From Enterobacteriaceae bacterium (GTDB taxonomy: Bacteria; Pseudomonadota; Gammaproteobacteria; Enterobacterales; Enterobacteriaceae): 45,851 nucleotides of DNA. The position numbers and the translations under genes are program-made. The stretch spans positions 1 through 45,851 of the forward strand of contig JAIRVT010000064.1 of assembly GCA_031253755.1 (NCBI GenBank), written 5' to 3'. The notes beneath the pieces are model-generated. The model saw only the letters and a program-made list of their open reading frames with translations, was not told where the DNA came from and did no database searches. This document shows positions 22,543 to 33,144 of this stretch, piece by piece (position 1 is the stretch's first letter; every line of letters starts with the position of its first letter).

Positions 22543-23486
22543 TATTCACCTGCCTTTTCAGCCAATCGCAATACCGAACTTCTTGCTCTCGGATTGGTGG
22601 CGACTTCGTCCTCAGAAGGTTTCAATCTGCCAATCGATTTCAGGCTACGGCCACCCAGCGCTTTTAATTGCACTTCGGTGAGCGGTAAACCTGCGGGAAC
22701 CCGTGGCCCCTGACTGTTCTGCTGGATAAAGCGTTTCACAATGCGATCTTCCAACGAGTGGAAACTGATGACTGATAACCGCCCCTGTGGTGCTAAAACC
22801 TGCAATGCACCATCCAATGCTCGTTCTATTTCTTCCAGTTCACTGTTAATGTAGATTCTGATAGCCTGAAAACTGCGCGTCGCCGGATGCTTATGCTTCT
22901 CCTTGACCGGGCTTGCCTGAGCGATAAGCTCTGCCAATTCTCTGGTTCGCGTGATAGGTTCTTCCTGATTCCGGCTGACAATGGCTCTTGCAATCCGCTT
23001 GGCAAAACGCTCTTCACCAAACGTTTTCAGTACCCACGCGATGTCATCTGCTTCTGCCTTCATTAACCATTCTGAGGCAGATAACCCTCTGGTTGGGTCC
23101 ATTCGCATATCCAAAGGCCCGTCACGCATAAATGAAAAACCGCGTTCAGGATCATCCAGCTGCGGTGAAGACACGCCTAAATCCAGCAACACACCATCAA
23201 TTTTGCCAACCAGACCGGCCTCTTTTACATAAGTCGCCAAATCTGAAAATGGCCCATGCGTAATAGAAAAACGCGGGTCCGTAATGGCTTTCGATGCCTC
23301 AATGGCTTGCGGGTCCCGATCAATGGCGATTAAACGCCCATCCGATCCTAATCTTGATAAAATCAGGCGAGAGTGACCTCCCCGCCCGAATGTTCCATCA
23401 ATATAAATTCCATTTTCCCGGATATTCAGCCCATTGACTGCTTCATCCAGTAATACACTGGTATGATTAAAATGACTATTTGCCAT
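22542..23486 (-). CDS. rsmH: 16S rRNA m4C1402 methyltransferase RsmH
   Basis: SAM-dependent enzyme that methylates N4 of C1402 in the 30S decoding centre (formerly MraW). It has 314 residues (313 in E. coli). SAM-binding motif [14 protein letters not shown], then [20 protein letters not shown] and [14 protein letters not shown] are present. It lies 2 nt from mraZ and overlaps ftsL by one base. Confidence 0.98.
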   Translation of the reverse strand: MANSHFNHTSVLLDEAVNGLNIRENGIYIDGTFGRGGHSRLILSRLGSDGRLIAIDRDPQAIEASKAITDPRFSITHGPFSDLATYVKEAGLVGKIDGVLLDLGVSSPQLDDPERGFSFMRDGPLDMRMDPTRGLSASEWLMKAEADDIAWVLKTFGEERFAKRIARAIVSRNQEEPITRTRELAELIAQASPVKEKHKHPATRSFQAIRIYINSELEEIERALDGALQVLAPQGRLSVISFHSLEDRIVKRFIQQNSQGPRVPAGLPLTEVQLKALGGRSLKSIGRLKPSEDEVATNPRARSSVLRLAEKAGE

Positions 23487-23488
23487 AT

Positions 23489-23962
23489 TTATAATGATAA
23501 ATCCTGTAGCCTTGCCGACATTGGTTCTTGTGTGGATGGTTCTTGTGTGGATCGTTCAGCAGCAATATCACTTTGTACCTGCTGATACCAAACTTGTTCA
23601 TCCCACAATTCAAATTTATTAAATTGCCCAACCAGCATGACTTCTTTTGTTAGCCTCGCATGTTGACGTAATGTATTGGCTAACAAAAGACGCCCTGCAC
23701 TGTCCATTTGGCATTCGCTAGCGTGCCCTAATAACAAACGCTGAACACGACGTTCGGCTGGGTTCATGCTGGATAAGCGAGATAATTTTTCTTCGATGAT
23801 TTCCCATTCAGGTAATGTATAAAGCAACAGACACGGCTGATGGAGATCAATAGTACAAACCATTTGACCTTCCGATTCCGTATTCAGTGTTTCCCTATAT
23901 CGGGCGGGTACAGTAAGTCGCCCTTTAGTATCGAGATTAACCAGCGTTGCTCCACGAAACAT
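23489..23962 (-). CDS. mraZ: Transcriptional regulator MraZ
   Basis: Dcw-cluster repressor and first gene of the cluster; an AbrB-like ring-shaped DNA-binding protein. The start is the ATG at 23962, giving 157 residues beginning [24 protein letters not shown] (E. coli MraZ has 152). An open frame continues 18 codons upstream but without conservation. Two SpoVT/AbrB-like repeats are visible, with [13 protein letters not shown] in the first and [13 protein letters not shown] in the second. Near the C terminus an in-frame 15-bp tandem duplication gives [10 protein letters not shown], which explains the 5 extra residues. Confidence 0.96.
   Translation of the reverse strand: MFRGATLVNLDTKGRLTVPARYRETLNTESEGQMVCTIDLHQPCLLLYTLPEWEIIEEKLSRLSSMNPAERRVQRLLLGHASECQMDSAGRLLLANTLRQHARLTKEVMLVGQFNKFELWDEQVWYQQVQSDIAAERSTQEPSTQEPMSARLQDLSL
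23523..23552 (-). repeat. 15-bp perfect tandem duplication in mraZ
   Basis: GGTTCTTGTGTGGAT occurs twice head to tail (23523-23537 and 23538-23552). On the coding strand it duplicates the pentapeptide STQEP in the flexible tail of MraZ and keeps the frame. Confidence 0.95.
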
Positions 23963-23982
23963 ACTCAGGTTACCCCTTGATG

Positions 23983-24005
23983 GCCCAAATCTCCACATTA
24001 TCCCA
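23983..24005 (-). promoter_or_regulatory. Putative MraZ operator (TGGG-type boxes)
   Basis: On the minus strand, upstream of mraZ, the order is TGGGA (24001-24005), TGGAG (23991-23995) and TGGGC (23983-23987). MraZ is known to bind direct TGGGN repeats spaced about 10 bp upstream of mraZ. Here the first spacing is 10 and the second 8, and the middle box is imperfect, so this is a reasonable but not certain operator. Confidence 0.5.
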
Positions 24006-24023
24006 CAAATCACCACTAATAAG

Positions 24024-24053
24024 AGTTTACGGATGGTATGAAAACCTTGTCAA
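24024..24053 (-). promoter_or_regulatory. Candidate dcw cluster promoter
   Basis: Minus-strand TTGACA (24048-24053) and TAAACT (24024-24029) with an 18-nt spacer lie just upstream of the putative MraZ boxes and 62 bases from the mraZ start. The -35 is perfect and the -10 is weak. This would be the counterpart of the E. coli mra promoter. Confidence 0.45.
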
Positions 24054-24589
24054 GCCAGAGCCAGTGTGCTTTAGCTAGATTTACAGAAAGATTTAAGAGA
24101 GAAAAAGGAGGATTTTTCAGATTTGGCAATATTAATAATACATAACATAATGATAATTTTGAAAATTTAACTAATGATAGTGATGTTAACCGGAAAAATT
24201 TTTTTTAGCGCAAATAATTATCACTTAAATTAATTTATGTAATACACATCCCATTATTGTCCTATTGTTAACCATCTGTAATCTATTAATAATAAAACTG
24301 CAATCGTGTTAATGCAGTATAAAAAGTAATAATGTTATGAAATAAAACAGAATGGAAAAAATTACAATTAATTGAATATCAAGTGAATATCAAATGAATA
24401 ACTCGATAGTTTCCATTAAAGCAGTCACATTAATTTACCGTATAATCTTAAAGATAAAAAATCTATTTTTGCAACTTTAGTGACTTGTGAGCCACATTTT
24501 AACTCCCCCATTTTCATCTAAAAACATTTTAATCGGAATACTCTTAAAATTGCATCAACGATGCCTATTTAAATGATTTTGAGCGCAAT

Positions 24590-24634
24590 CAACAACGAGG
24601 CAGCTTGAAAGACGATAAGTATGACGGGTATATA
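24590..24634. repeat. Dispersed palindromic element, half copy (copy 2)
   Basis: In reverse orientation, GAGGCAGCTTGAAAGACG and GACGGGTATA correspond to the left half of the 81-bp element at 5783-5863 (TATACCC...CAAGCTGCCTC). The opposite TATACCC end is missing, so this is a truncated copy. Confidence 0.6.
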
Positions 24635-24636
24635 GC

Positions 24637-24656
24637 ACCCTCATATTAATGAGGGT
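24637..24656 (-). terminator. Hairpin after cra, possible terminator
   Basis: ACCCTCAT (24637-24644) pairs perfectly with ATGAGGGT (24649-24656) around a 4-nt loop, 13 bases after the cra stop. No clear U run follows on the minus strand, so termination is plausible rather than certain. Confidence 0.45.
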
Positions 24657-24668
24657 ACTCACTTAATA

Positions 24669-25676
24669 TCAAACTTTGCGGCTCAGGCTGCCACGGCGGC
24701 ATAAATGACGCCCTATGCGTGTAATGCCCGGCTTCGGTTTTTGTTTTTCATCAAGGCTTGCCAGTACCAGCGATAAAGCCTGTTCAGCAACATCACGGTG
24801 GCGCTGTGCGACTGATAATACCGGACACTCAAGGAAATCAAGCAGCTCGTGGTCACCAAACGTTGCAATCACTAACTGTTCCGGCAACCGTCCACGGCGC
24901 TTGAGGAGCGTATCCATCACGCCCTGAAGCAGAGCAAATGACGTGGTACACAGCGCCTGCGGCACAGGGTTATTTTCCAGCCATGACGCGAAAACCTCTG
25001 CTGCCGCTTCACGTTCATAACTGTTCGCATACAAATAACTCACCTCACGCAAATCGCTTTCCCATGCTTCACGGAATCCTTGCTCACGCAAGAAACTGAC
25101 GGATAATTCCGGCAACGCACCTAAATAGAGAATGGATTCTGACGGAAATTGACGCAATTCCAGTGCCAGCATTTTCGCATCTTCAAAATCATCACCCACG
25201 ACGCTGATAAAGTGCTCGCTATCCAGTGCCCGATCAAGCGCGATAATGGGCAGGGAACGGTTCGCCCAACGCTGGTAGAAAGGATGTTCAGGCGGAAGCG
25301 CAGTGGAAACAATAATGGCATCAACCTGCCGTTGCAGAAGATGCTCAACACAACGCATTTCGTTATCGGTCTGATCTTCAGAACAGGCGATTAATAACTG
25401 ATATCCACGTTGACGGGCCTGACGCTCAAGGTAATTAGCAATGCGGGTATAACTCGTATTTTCCAAATCCGGTATCACTAAACCAATTGAACGGGTGCGC
25501 CCGGCACGAAGACCGGCGGCAACAGCATTAGGATGGTAGTTATGTTCCCTGACCACTGCCATCACTTTTTCGACTGTTTTATCGCTTACGCGATACTGTT
25601 TAGCTTTACCATTGATGACATAACTGGCCGTAGTACGTGAAACCCCTGCTAGGCGGGCGATCTCATCCAGTTTCAC
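24669..25676 (-). CDS. cra: Catabolite repressor/activator Cra (FruR)
   Basis: LacI-family regulator that senses fructose phosphates and controls glycolysis and gluconeogenesis. It has 335 residues (334 in E. coli). The N-terminal helix-turn-helix [20 protein letters not shown] is followed by a hinge and a periplasmic-binding-protein-like effector domain (about 60-330). Position between mraZ and ilvH matches E. coli. It is transcribed alone, with a 92-nt gap to ilvH. Confidence 0.97.
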   Translation of the reverse strand: MKLDEIARLAGVSRTTASYVINGKAKQYRVSDKTVEKVMAVVREHNYHPNAVAAGLRAGRTRSIGLVIPDLENTSYTRIANYLERQARQRGYQLLIACSEDQTDNEMRCVEHLLQRQVDAIIVSTALPPEHPFYQRWANRSLPIIALDRALDSEHFISVVGDDFEDAKMLALELRQFPSESILYLGALPELSVSFLREQGFREAWESDLREVSYLYANSYEREAAAEVFASWLENNPVPQALCTTSFALLQGVMDTLLKRRGRLPEQLVIATFGDHELLDFLECPVLSVAQRHRDVAEQALSLVLASLDEKQKPKPGITRIGRHLCRRGSLSRKV

Positions 25677-25768
25677 ATTAACCCCTCAGTAATAGAATCG
25701 ATAGAAAAGCCCCACTTTACAGTAGGGCTGATGAATTATCTGTATGTTACCCCGCAGATTACGATCTT

Positions 25769-26260
25769 TTATCGCATAATTTTTTCGCCACGGGTAACAC
25801 CAATAATGCCTGAGCGTACAACTTCCACAATTTCTGCCACTTCCCGCACAGCGTCAAGAAAGGCATCCAGTTTTTCGCTCGTTCCCACCAGCTGGACAGT
25901 GTACAGCGTCGCAGTCACATCCACGATCTGCCCGCGAAAAATATCGGTGCTGCGTTTTACTTCTTCACGCCCCGCACCACTGGCGCGCAATTTCACCAGC
26001 ATAATTTCACGTTCAACATGTGCTCCTGCCGTTAACTCACTGACCCGCAACACGTCCACCAGCTTGTGCAACTGTTTTTCGATCTGCTCCAATACTTTGG
26101 CATCACCTTTGGTCTGAATGGTCATGCGTGATAGTGTCGGATCTTCCGTGGGTGCTACCGTCAGGCTTTCAATGTTATAGCCTCGTTGAGAAAACAGGCC
26201 GACAACACGGGATAGTGCTCCCGATTCGTTTTCAAGTAATACAGACAAAATCCGGCGCAT
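25769..26260 (-). CDS. ilvH: Acetolactate synthase III regulatory subunit IlvH
   Basis: Small subunit of acetohydroxyacid synthase III that gives valine feedback inhibition. From the ATG at 26260 it has 163 residues, exactly the E. coli length, beginning [19 protein letters not shown]. The N-terminal ACT domain (about 1-80) contains [15 protein letters not shown], and the C-terminal domain follows. It starts 2 nt after the ilvI stop, so the two are co-translated. Confidence 0.98.
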   Translation of the reverse strand: MRRILSVLLENESGALSRVVGLFSQRGYNIESLTVAPTEDPTLSRMTIQTKGDAKVLEQIEKQLHKLVDVLRVSELTAGAHVEREIMLVKLRASGAGREEVKRSTDIFRGQIVDVTATLYTVQLVGTSEKLDAFLDAVREVAEIVEVVRSGIIGVTRGEKIMR

Positions 26261-26262
26261 GT

Positions 26263-27990
26263 TCAGGTCCTCTCTGTTTTGCTTAACCACATTTCATCCA
26301 TTGCTCCTCCGCGGATCTGCATTGGATAAACATGCTCTGTTTCATCAACGGCGACATCAACAAAAACCAAACGCTGATTTTCTGCCACTTCATGCAACGC
26401 CTGAACCAGTTTGCTTTCCAGTTCATCGTAAGTCTGGATGGCGATGCCGATATGGCCGTAAGCCTCTGCCAGTTTGACGAAATCAGGCAGTGACTGCATA
26501 TAGGATTGTGAATGGCGGCCCGCATAGATCATATCCTGCCACTGCTTCACCATGCCTAAAAACCGGTTGTTTAAGTTCACAACCAGTACCGGCAAACCGT
26601 ACTGTAATGCGGTGGAGAGTTCCTGAATATTCATCTGAATACTGCCGTCCCCGGTCACACACACTACCATTGCATCCGGTTTTGCCAATTTAACACCCAG
26701 TGCTGCGGGCAGGCCGAATCCCATCGTTCCCAGACCACCTGAGTTGATCCAGCGTCTGGGTTTATCAAACGGGTAATGCAGCGCGGCGAACATCTGATGC
26801 TGCCCGACATCAGAGGCAACATAGGCTTCACCTTTGGTCAGGCGATAAAGGGTTTCAATCACTGCCTGCGGCTTGATTTTCGGATTAGTGCGATCGTAAT
26901 CCAGACATTTGCGGCTACGCCACTGTTCGATGGAAAGCCACCAATCCTTCATTGCGTCCGGGTCTTGGGTATCTTCTGTGGTGTCCAGCAATTCCAGAAT
27001 CTGGCCCAGCACCTGTTTGGCATCGCCAACAATCGGAATATCCGCAGTGACTGTTTTGGAAATCGAGGTTGGATCGATATCGATGTGCAACACCGTCGCT
27101 TGCGGGCAATATTTCGCCAAATTATTGGTGGTGCGATCGTCAAAACGCACACCTATAGCAAAAATCACATCGGAATTGTGCATCGCTTTATTGGCTTCAA
27201 ACGTGCCATGCATTCCCAACATGCCCAGACTTTGCCGATGAGTGGCGGGGAAAGCGCCCAGCCCCATCAGAGAGCTGACAACCGGAATATGATACCGCTC
27301 TGCCAGTTTCAGCAGTTCCGGCGAACAATCCGCGTTAATTGCACCACCGCCGACATAGAGCACGGGTTTTTTCGCGTCCAGCAACGTTTTCAGTGCCCGC
27401 TTAATCTGCTTCTTATGACCCCGAATTGTTGGGTTGTAAGAACGCATACTGATCGTTTCCGGGTAAATATAAGGAAATTTCAGCGCCGGGTTGACCGTAT
27501 CTTTAGGGAAGTCAATCACAACCGGGCCGGGACGACCGCTTGACGCCAAATAAAAGGCTTTTTTGATGGTAGCGGGAATATCTTCGGCTTTCTTGACCAG
27601 AAAGCTGTGTTTTACGATTGGACGGGAGATCCCTACCATATCGCATTCTTGAAACGCATCGTTACCAATCAGGGAACTGGCTACCTGACCAGACAGCACA
27701 ACCATCGGAATGGAATCCATATAAGCGGTTGCAATACCTGTGATAGCATTGGTGGCTCCCGGCCCGGAAGTCACCAACACAACGCCTGTTTTACCCGTTG
27801 AACGTGTATAACCATCTGCCATATGAACAGCACCCTGTTCATGGCGTACCAGAATATGCTCTATTCCGCCAACCGTATGCAGGGCATCGTAGATATCCAA
27901 AACAGCCCCACCAGGGTAACCGAAGACATGTTCGACCCCCTGATCGATTAACGATCTGACGACCATTTCGGCTCCTGACAACATCTCCAT
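26263..27990 (-). CDS. ilvI: Acetolactate synthase III catalytic subunit IlvI
   Basis: Thiamine-diphosphate enzyme that condenses pyruvate with pyruvate or 2-ketobutyrate, the first step of valine, leucine and isoleucine synthesis. It has 575 residues (574 in E. coli). The N-terminal domain has [16 protein letters not shown] and the catalytic Glu in [13 protein letters not shown]; the C-terminal domain has the ThDP/Mg motif [18 protein letters not shown]. In E. coli ilvIH is activated by Lrp through several upstream sites; here the upstream region holds an unusual 15-bp repeat. Confidence 0.98.
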   Translation of the reverse strand: MEMLSGAEMVVRSLIDQGVEHVFGYPGGAVLDIYDALHTVGGIEHILVRHEQGAVHMADGYTRSTGKTGVVLVTSGPGATNAITGIATAYMDSIPMVVLSGQVASSLIGNDAFQECDMVGISRPIVKHSFLVKKAEDIPATIKKAFYLASSGRPGPVVIDFPKDTVNPALKFPYIYPETISMRSYNPTIRGHKKQIKRALKTLLDAKKPVLYVGGGAINADCSPELLKLAERYHIPVVSSLMGLGAFPATHRQSLGMLGMHGTFEANKAMHNSDVIFAIGVRFDDRTTNNLAKYCPQATVLHIDIDPTSISKTVTADIPIVGDAKQVLGQILELLDTTEDTQDPDAMKDWWLSIEQWRSRKCLDYDRTNPKIKPQAVIETLYRLTKGEAYVASDVGQHQMFAALHYPFDKPRRWINSGGLGTMGFGLPAALGVKLAKPDAMVVCVTGDGSIQMNIQELSTALQYGLPVLVVNLNNRFLGMVKQWQDMIYAGRHSQSYMQSLPDFVKLAEAYGHIGIAIQTYDELESKLVQALHEVAENQRLVFVDVAVDETEHVYPMQIRGGAMDEMWLSKTERT

Positions 27991-28024
27991 TGAGTTTGCC
28001 TCCAGCTATGTTTGTATGTTCAGT

Positions 28025-28069
28025 GTTTGCAAGTTCATTGTTTGCAAGCTCATTGTTTGCAAGTTAGTG
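28025..28069. repeat. Three 15-bp tandem repeats upstream of ilvI
   Basis: GTTTGCAAGTTCATT (28025-28039), GTTTGCAAGCTCATT (28040-28054) and GTTTGCAAGTTAGTG (28055-28069) lie head to tail 35 bp upstream of the ilvI start. Each contains the near-palindromic GTTTGCAA. They fall where the ilvIH mRNA leader or promoter should be. Confidence 0.85.
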
Positions 28070-28181
28070 TCAGAACTTCATAAGGCCATCATGAAAAACA
28101 ACCTTACTTATTCCATTTTTATTTATGCGCAGTGAATAAGCGCCGAGTGCCCGATGCACACATTCCAATTCACTGACTTTG

Positions 28182-28217
28182 CCATACCCTATGGAACTTG
28201 AAAGACAACGGGTATGG
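28182..28217. repeat. Dispersed palindromic element, short form (copy 3)
   Basis: CCATACCC (28182-28189) and GGGTATGG (28210-28217) form perfect 8-bp terminal inverted repeats around TATGGAACTTGAAAGACAAC. The CTTGAAAGAC core and the ACCC/GGGT ends are shared with the other copies in the window. Confidence 0.6.
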
Positions 28218-28334
28218 CCTATTAACATAACGTCAGACACACAGCTTATCAAACAACAATTTACCCTTTCATAACATTCGTTGAACTCAACAGACAGGAT
28301 AGCGTTGTCAGGAAGTACAGACTGCCCGTATTTA

Positions 28335-29300
28335 TTACCTCACTTTTTGTTCACTCAAATGGCTGAGTAACGATTTCATCCACTGGTGTCCTTTATCTCT
28401 GTTCATGGAGGCGTGCCATATTAAATAGCAAGGACAAGAAATATGGTCATCGGGTAAAGTCACTGCCCGTATATTCAACTGGCTGGCATAGTGCTCAACC
28501 ATCCATTTAGGGACGATAGCGACCAAATAAGTCTGAGACACAATATTGAGAACACTATTTAAATCAGTTCCCTGATAAGAAACAGAATCCAATAATTCAC
28601 CATTTTCATAGTAAGATTTACTGAATGAATCAGCATTATCTAATGCCACAATAGCGTGCCGTTCTTCCTGCAATTGTTTCCGGCCAATACACCCACTCAC
28701 TCTGGGGTGATTTTGCGAAACGGCTAAAACCAATTCATCATTAAATAGGGGTAAATGGTGGAAATCGGGGTATTCAAATCGGGTATAGCTGATAACAAAT
28801 TCGACTTCTTGATATTTTAATTGTTTCTCAATATCGCCACTGATTTGTGTTTTAATCGCGACATCAATATTTGGAGAATGATCTTTTAATTCACTGACAA
28901 TTTTTGCGGCTAACCGAATATCCAGTGGGCTGCAAACTGAAAGGCTAAATGTCCGCGTACTGCTTTCAGGTTCAAACCCGGCGCCGGGCAATTCATTATG
29001 GACAATCTGGAGTGCCTGCCTGAGTGGTCCGAAAAGTTGTTTTGCCCTGATTGTCGGCTGAATACCCCGCCCATGTCGCACGAATAATTCATCATCAAAC
29101 ATCATCTTCAAACGGGAAACCGCATTACTGACAGCCGGCTGCGACATCCCCAATGCCTGAGCTGCCCGTGTGATGTTCTGCATTTGCATAACGGCATCAA
29201 AAACAGTAATCAAATTGAGATCGACACTACGCAATTGAACTTCGCCTGATTCTTTTTTTTCTGTCATTACGGTGTTTTTTTCTGTATCGTATTCAGCCAT
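28335..29300 (-). CDS. leuO: LysR-type global regulator LeuO
   Basis: LysR-family regulator that antagonises H-NS in enterobacteria and, in Xenorhabdus and Photorhabdus, influences natural-product genes. It has 321 residues (314 in E. coli). The helix-turn-helix region contains DLNLITVFDAVMQMQNITRA and GMSQPAVSNAVSRLK (about 26-65), highly like E. coli LeuO, and the effector domain contains VCSPLDIRLAAKI and FVISYTRFEYPDF. The ATG at 29300 is used; an ATG at 29267 is also possible because the first residues are not conserved. It lies between ilvI and the leu operon, as in E. coli, divergent from leuLA across a long AT-rich region. Confidence 0.96.
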   Translation of the reverse strand: MAEYDTEKNTVMTEKKESGEVQLRSVDLNLITVFDAVMQMQNITRAAQALGMSQPAVSNAVSRLKMMFDDELFVRHGRGIQPTIRAKQLFGPLRQALQIVHNELPGAGFEPESSTRTFSLSVCSPLDIRLAAKIVSELKDHSPNIDVAIKTQISGDIEKQLKYQEVEFVISYTRFEYPDFHHLPLFNDELVLAVSQNHPRVSGCIGRKQLQEERHAIVALDNADSFSKSYYENGELLDSVSYQGTDLNSVLNIVSQTYLVAIVPKWMVEHYASQLNIRAVTLPDDHISCPCYLIWHASMNRDKGHQWMKSLLSHLSEQKVR

Positions 29301-29329
29301 TATTTTATTTCACTCTCTAAATTTATTGC

Positions 29330-29375
29330 TATACCCGTCGTCTTTCAAGATGCAACTCGAAATCCATAGGGTATA
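29330..29375. repeat. Dispersed palindromic element (copy 4)
   Basis: A 46-bp element from TATACCCG to GGGTATA with TTTCAAGATGCAACTCGAAA inside. The CAACTCGAAAT-CATAGGGTATA part is almost the same as in the long copy at 5783-5863. It sits 30 bp upstream of the leuO start. Confidence 0.75.
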
Positions 29376-29935
29376 TGTTTTCATTAAAAATAAATATTGT
29401 CGGCTTTACTATGCAAAACTTCGGCATGTGAAATATCCGCAAAAATAATAATTCCAATCACTTGAGTTTTAATTGAGGTTCTTCTTTTCATAAAATAAAT
29501 AAGTTAATAATAACAGGATAAACTTCGATAACCGTATATCAATTACCAGAATCATATATAAAATAATATGATTAAAATCAATAAATGAAGTTATTTTTAT
29601 AATTACAGGCTTAAATTGCAGGCCAAATATAAATAAAAAAATAAGCAGTTAACATTGTGGGTACTTTGTGGATCGTTTTAATATTTCCATAATCAATAGC
29701 GTTATTATTTATTTATTAATTAATAGATTAACCTCTAAAATATCTGTTAATGCTTATTCTATTCCTGAGTCTTCTCCACTGAAGCCAAATTTTACTTCAT
29801 ATATAGGGATGAAAAATAGATAAAAACAGGGTTAAAAATGTAAAAAATAGTCACCAAAACTATATCAGAGCCACATCAGAACAAAAAACAACCGGGAAAT
29901 AGATATTTGTTGTCTCCTGATGAAAACTTATACCC

Positions 29936-29964
29936 TTGACATTGTTTTGCGGATAACGTATCAA
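29936..29964 (+). promoter_or_regulatory. leu operon promoter
   Basis: TTGACA (29936-29941) and TATCAA (29959-29964) with a 17-nt spacer lie 55 bp upstream of leuL. The -35 hexamer is perfect. Position relative to the leader peptide agrees with the E. coli leu promoter. Confidence 0.7.
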
Positions 29965-30018
29965 TAAATACATCGAAACGATAATACTCAATTAACAGTT
30001 CATTAAAGGTTAACTTAC

Positions 30019-30105
30019 ATGATTCATACAGTTTGTTTCATAACAAACCGTCTACTAAGTCTACTACTCATCGCCTTTAATGTGCGCGGTATGCTGGTAG
30101 ATTGA
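30019..30105 (+). CDS. leuL: leu operon leader peptide LeuL
   Basis: A 28-codon reading frame, the same length as E. coli LeuL, reading MIHTVCFITNRLLSLLLIAF followed by NVRGMLVD. Five leucine codons fall within six positions (CTA CTA AGT CTA CTA CTC), four of them the rarely used CTA. Ribosome pausing there at low charged leucine tRNA would prevent formation of the terminator that follows 30 nt later. The I-H and F-I start and the VRG near the end resemble E. coli LeuL. A plain start codon follows AAAGGTTAACTT. Confidence 0.93.
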   Translation: MIHTVCFITNRLLSLLLIAFNVRGMLVD

Positions 30106-30135
30106 ATTCAACATTAATCTTAACCAGATATAAAT

Positions 30136-30162
30136 AACCCGCGCCGAACGCGGGTTTTTTTA
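30136..30162 (+). terminator. leu attenuator (rho-independent terminator)
   Basis: AACCCGCG (30136-30143) pairs with CGCGGGTT (30149-30156) around a 5-nt loop and is followed by TTTTTT. It lies between the LeuL stop and leuA, the classic position of the attenuator that ends transcription when leucyl-tRNA is plentiful. Confidence 0.93.
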
Positions 30163-30226
30163 TACCGATTCGGCGCTCCAGACTAAACACAACGTCAATC
30201 ACAATTAAATAAACAGGAGCACCAAC

Positions 30227-32967
<2,741 letters not shown>

Positions 32968-32978
32968 AACCGAAAAAG

Positions 32979-33000
32979 GCCAGTAAGTTGCCTTACTGGC
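32979..33000 (+). terminator. Hairpin after leuB, possible terminator
   Basis: GCCAGTAAG (32979-32987) pairs perfectly with CTTACTGGC (32992-33000) around a 4-nt loop, 11 bp after the leuB stop. A U run does not follow directly, so strength is uncertain. It marks the end of a leuAB transcript. Confidence 0.55.
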
Positions 33001-33012
33001 TGGTAAAGTACC

Positions 33013-33047
33013 ATTACTCAAAAAAATCGGATTACTCAAAAAATCGG
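33013..33047 (+). repeat. Short direct repeat at the leuB-sgrR junction
   Basis: ATTACTCAAAAAAATCGG (33013-33030) is followed directly by ATTACTCAAAAAATCGG (33031-33047), differing by one A. It lies in the 177-bp gap where leuCD would be expected in other enterobacteria. Confidence 0.8.
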
Positions 33048-33063
33048 GGGTAGTTAGTGAACG

Positions 33064-33075
33064 GTGAATATTCAC
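33064..33075. promoter_or_regulatory. Palindrome upstream of sgrR, possible operator
   Basis: GTGAATATTCAC is a perfect 12-bp palindrome 69 bp before the sgrR start. It could be a binding site for an autoregulator or another dimeric protein. No consensus is matched, so the role is only suggested. Confidence 0.35.
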
Positions 33076-33144
33076 TTTGTACTGATTATCGGCGTAATAT
33101 AAGGAAATAAAAATTGATGAAAAAATCTGTGGAGTTCCTCTTTT

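Larger units (their letters stand above)
24054..24668. other. AT-rich spacer between mraZ and cra
   Basis: About 615 bp without a credible gene. It is strongly AT-rich with many short poly-A and poly-T runs. The cra-proximal end holds a half copy of the dispersed palindrome and a short hairpin, both listed separately. I see nothing else I can name; a small RNA cannot be excluded by eye. Confidence 0.6.
27991..28334. other. ilvI-leuO spacer
   Basis: A 344-bp non-coding stretch upstream of ilvI and downstream of leuO (both minus strand). It should contain the ilvIH promoter and Lrp sites, but I cannot point to individual Lrp boxes with confidence. It contains the 3 x 15-bp repeat and a 36-bp palindromic element listed separately. 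Confidence 0.55.
29301..30018. other. Long AT-rich leuO-leuL regulatory region
   Basis: About 718 bp with no credible gene between the divergent leuO and leuL. It contains a palindromic element at 29330-29375 and, near the right end, the leu promoter. The rest is very AT-rich (runs of A and T, such as at 29560-29720), typical of H-NS and LeuO binding regions. In E. coli and Salmonella the corresponding region carries the AT-rich silencers of the leuO promoter relay. Confidence 0.65.

Noticed and set aside
26776-27543. Plus-strand frame of 255 codons inside ilvI
   Set aside because: Long only because the ilvI codon pattern avoids stops on the other strand; the product has no recognisable features.
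28070-28252. 60-codon minus-strand frame between ilvI and leuO
   Set aside because: It runs through a palindromic repeat, has no good start signal and resembles no known leader peptide.
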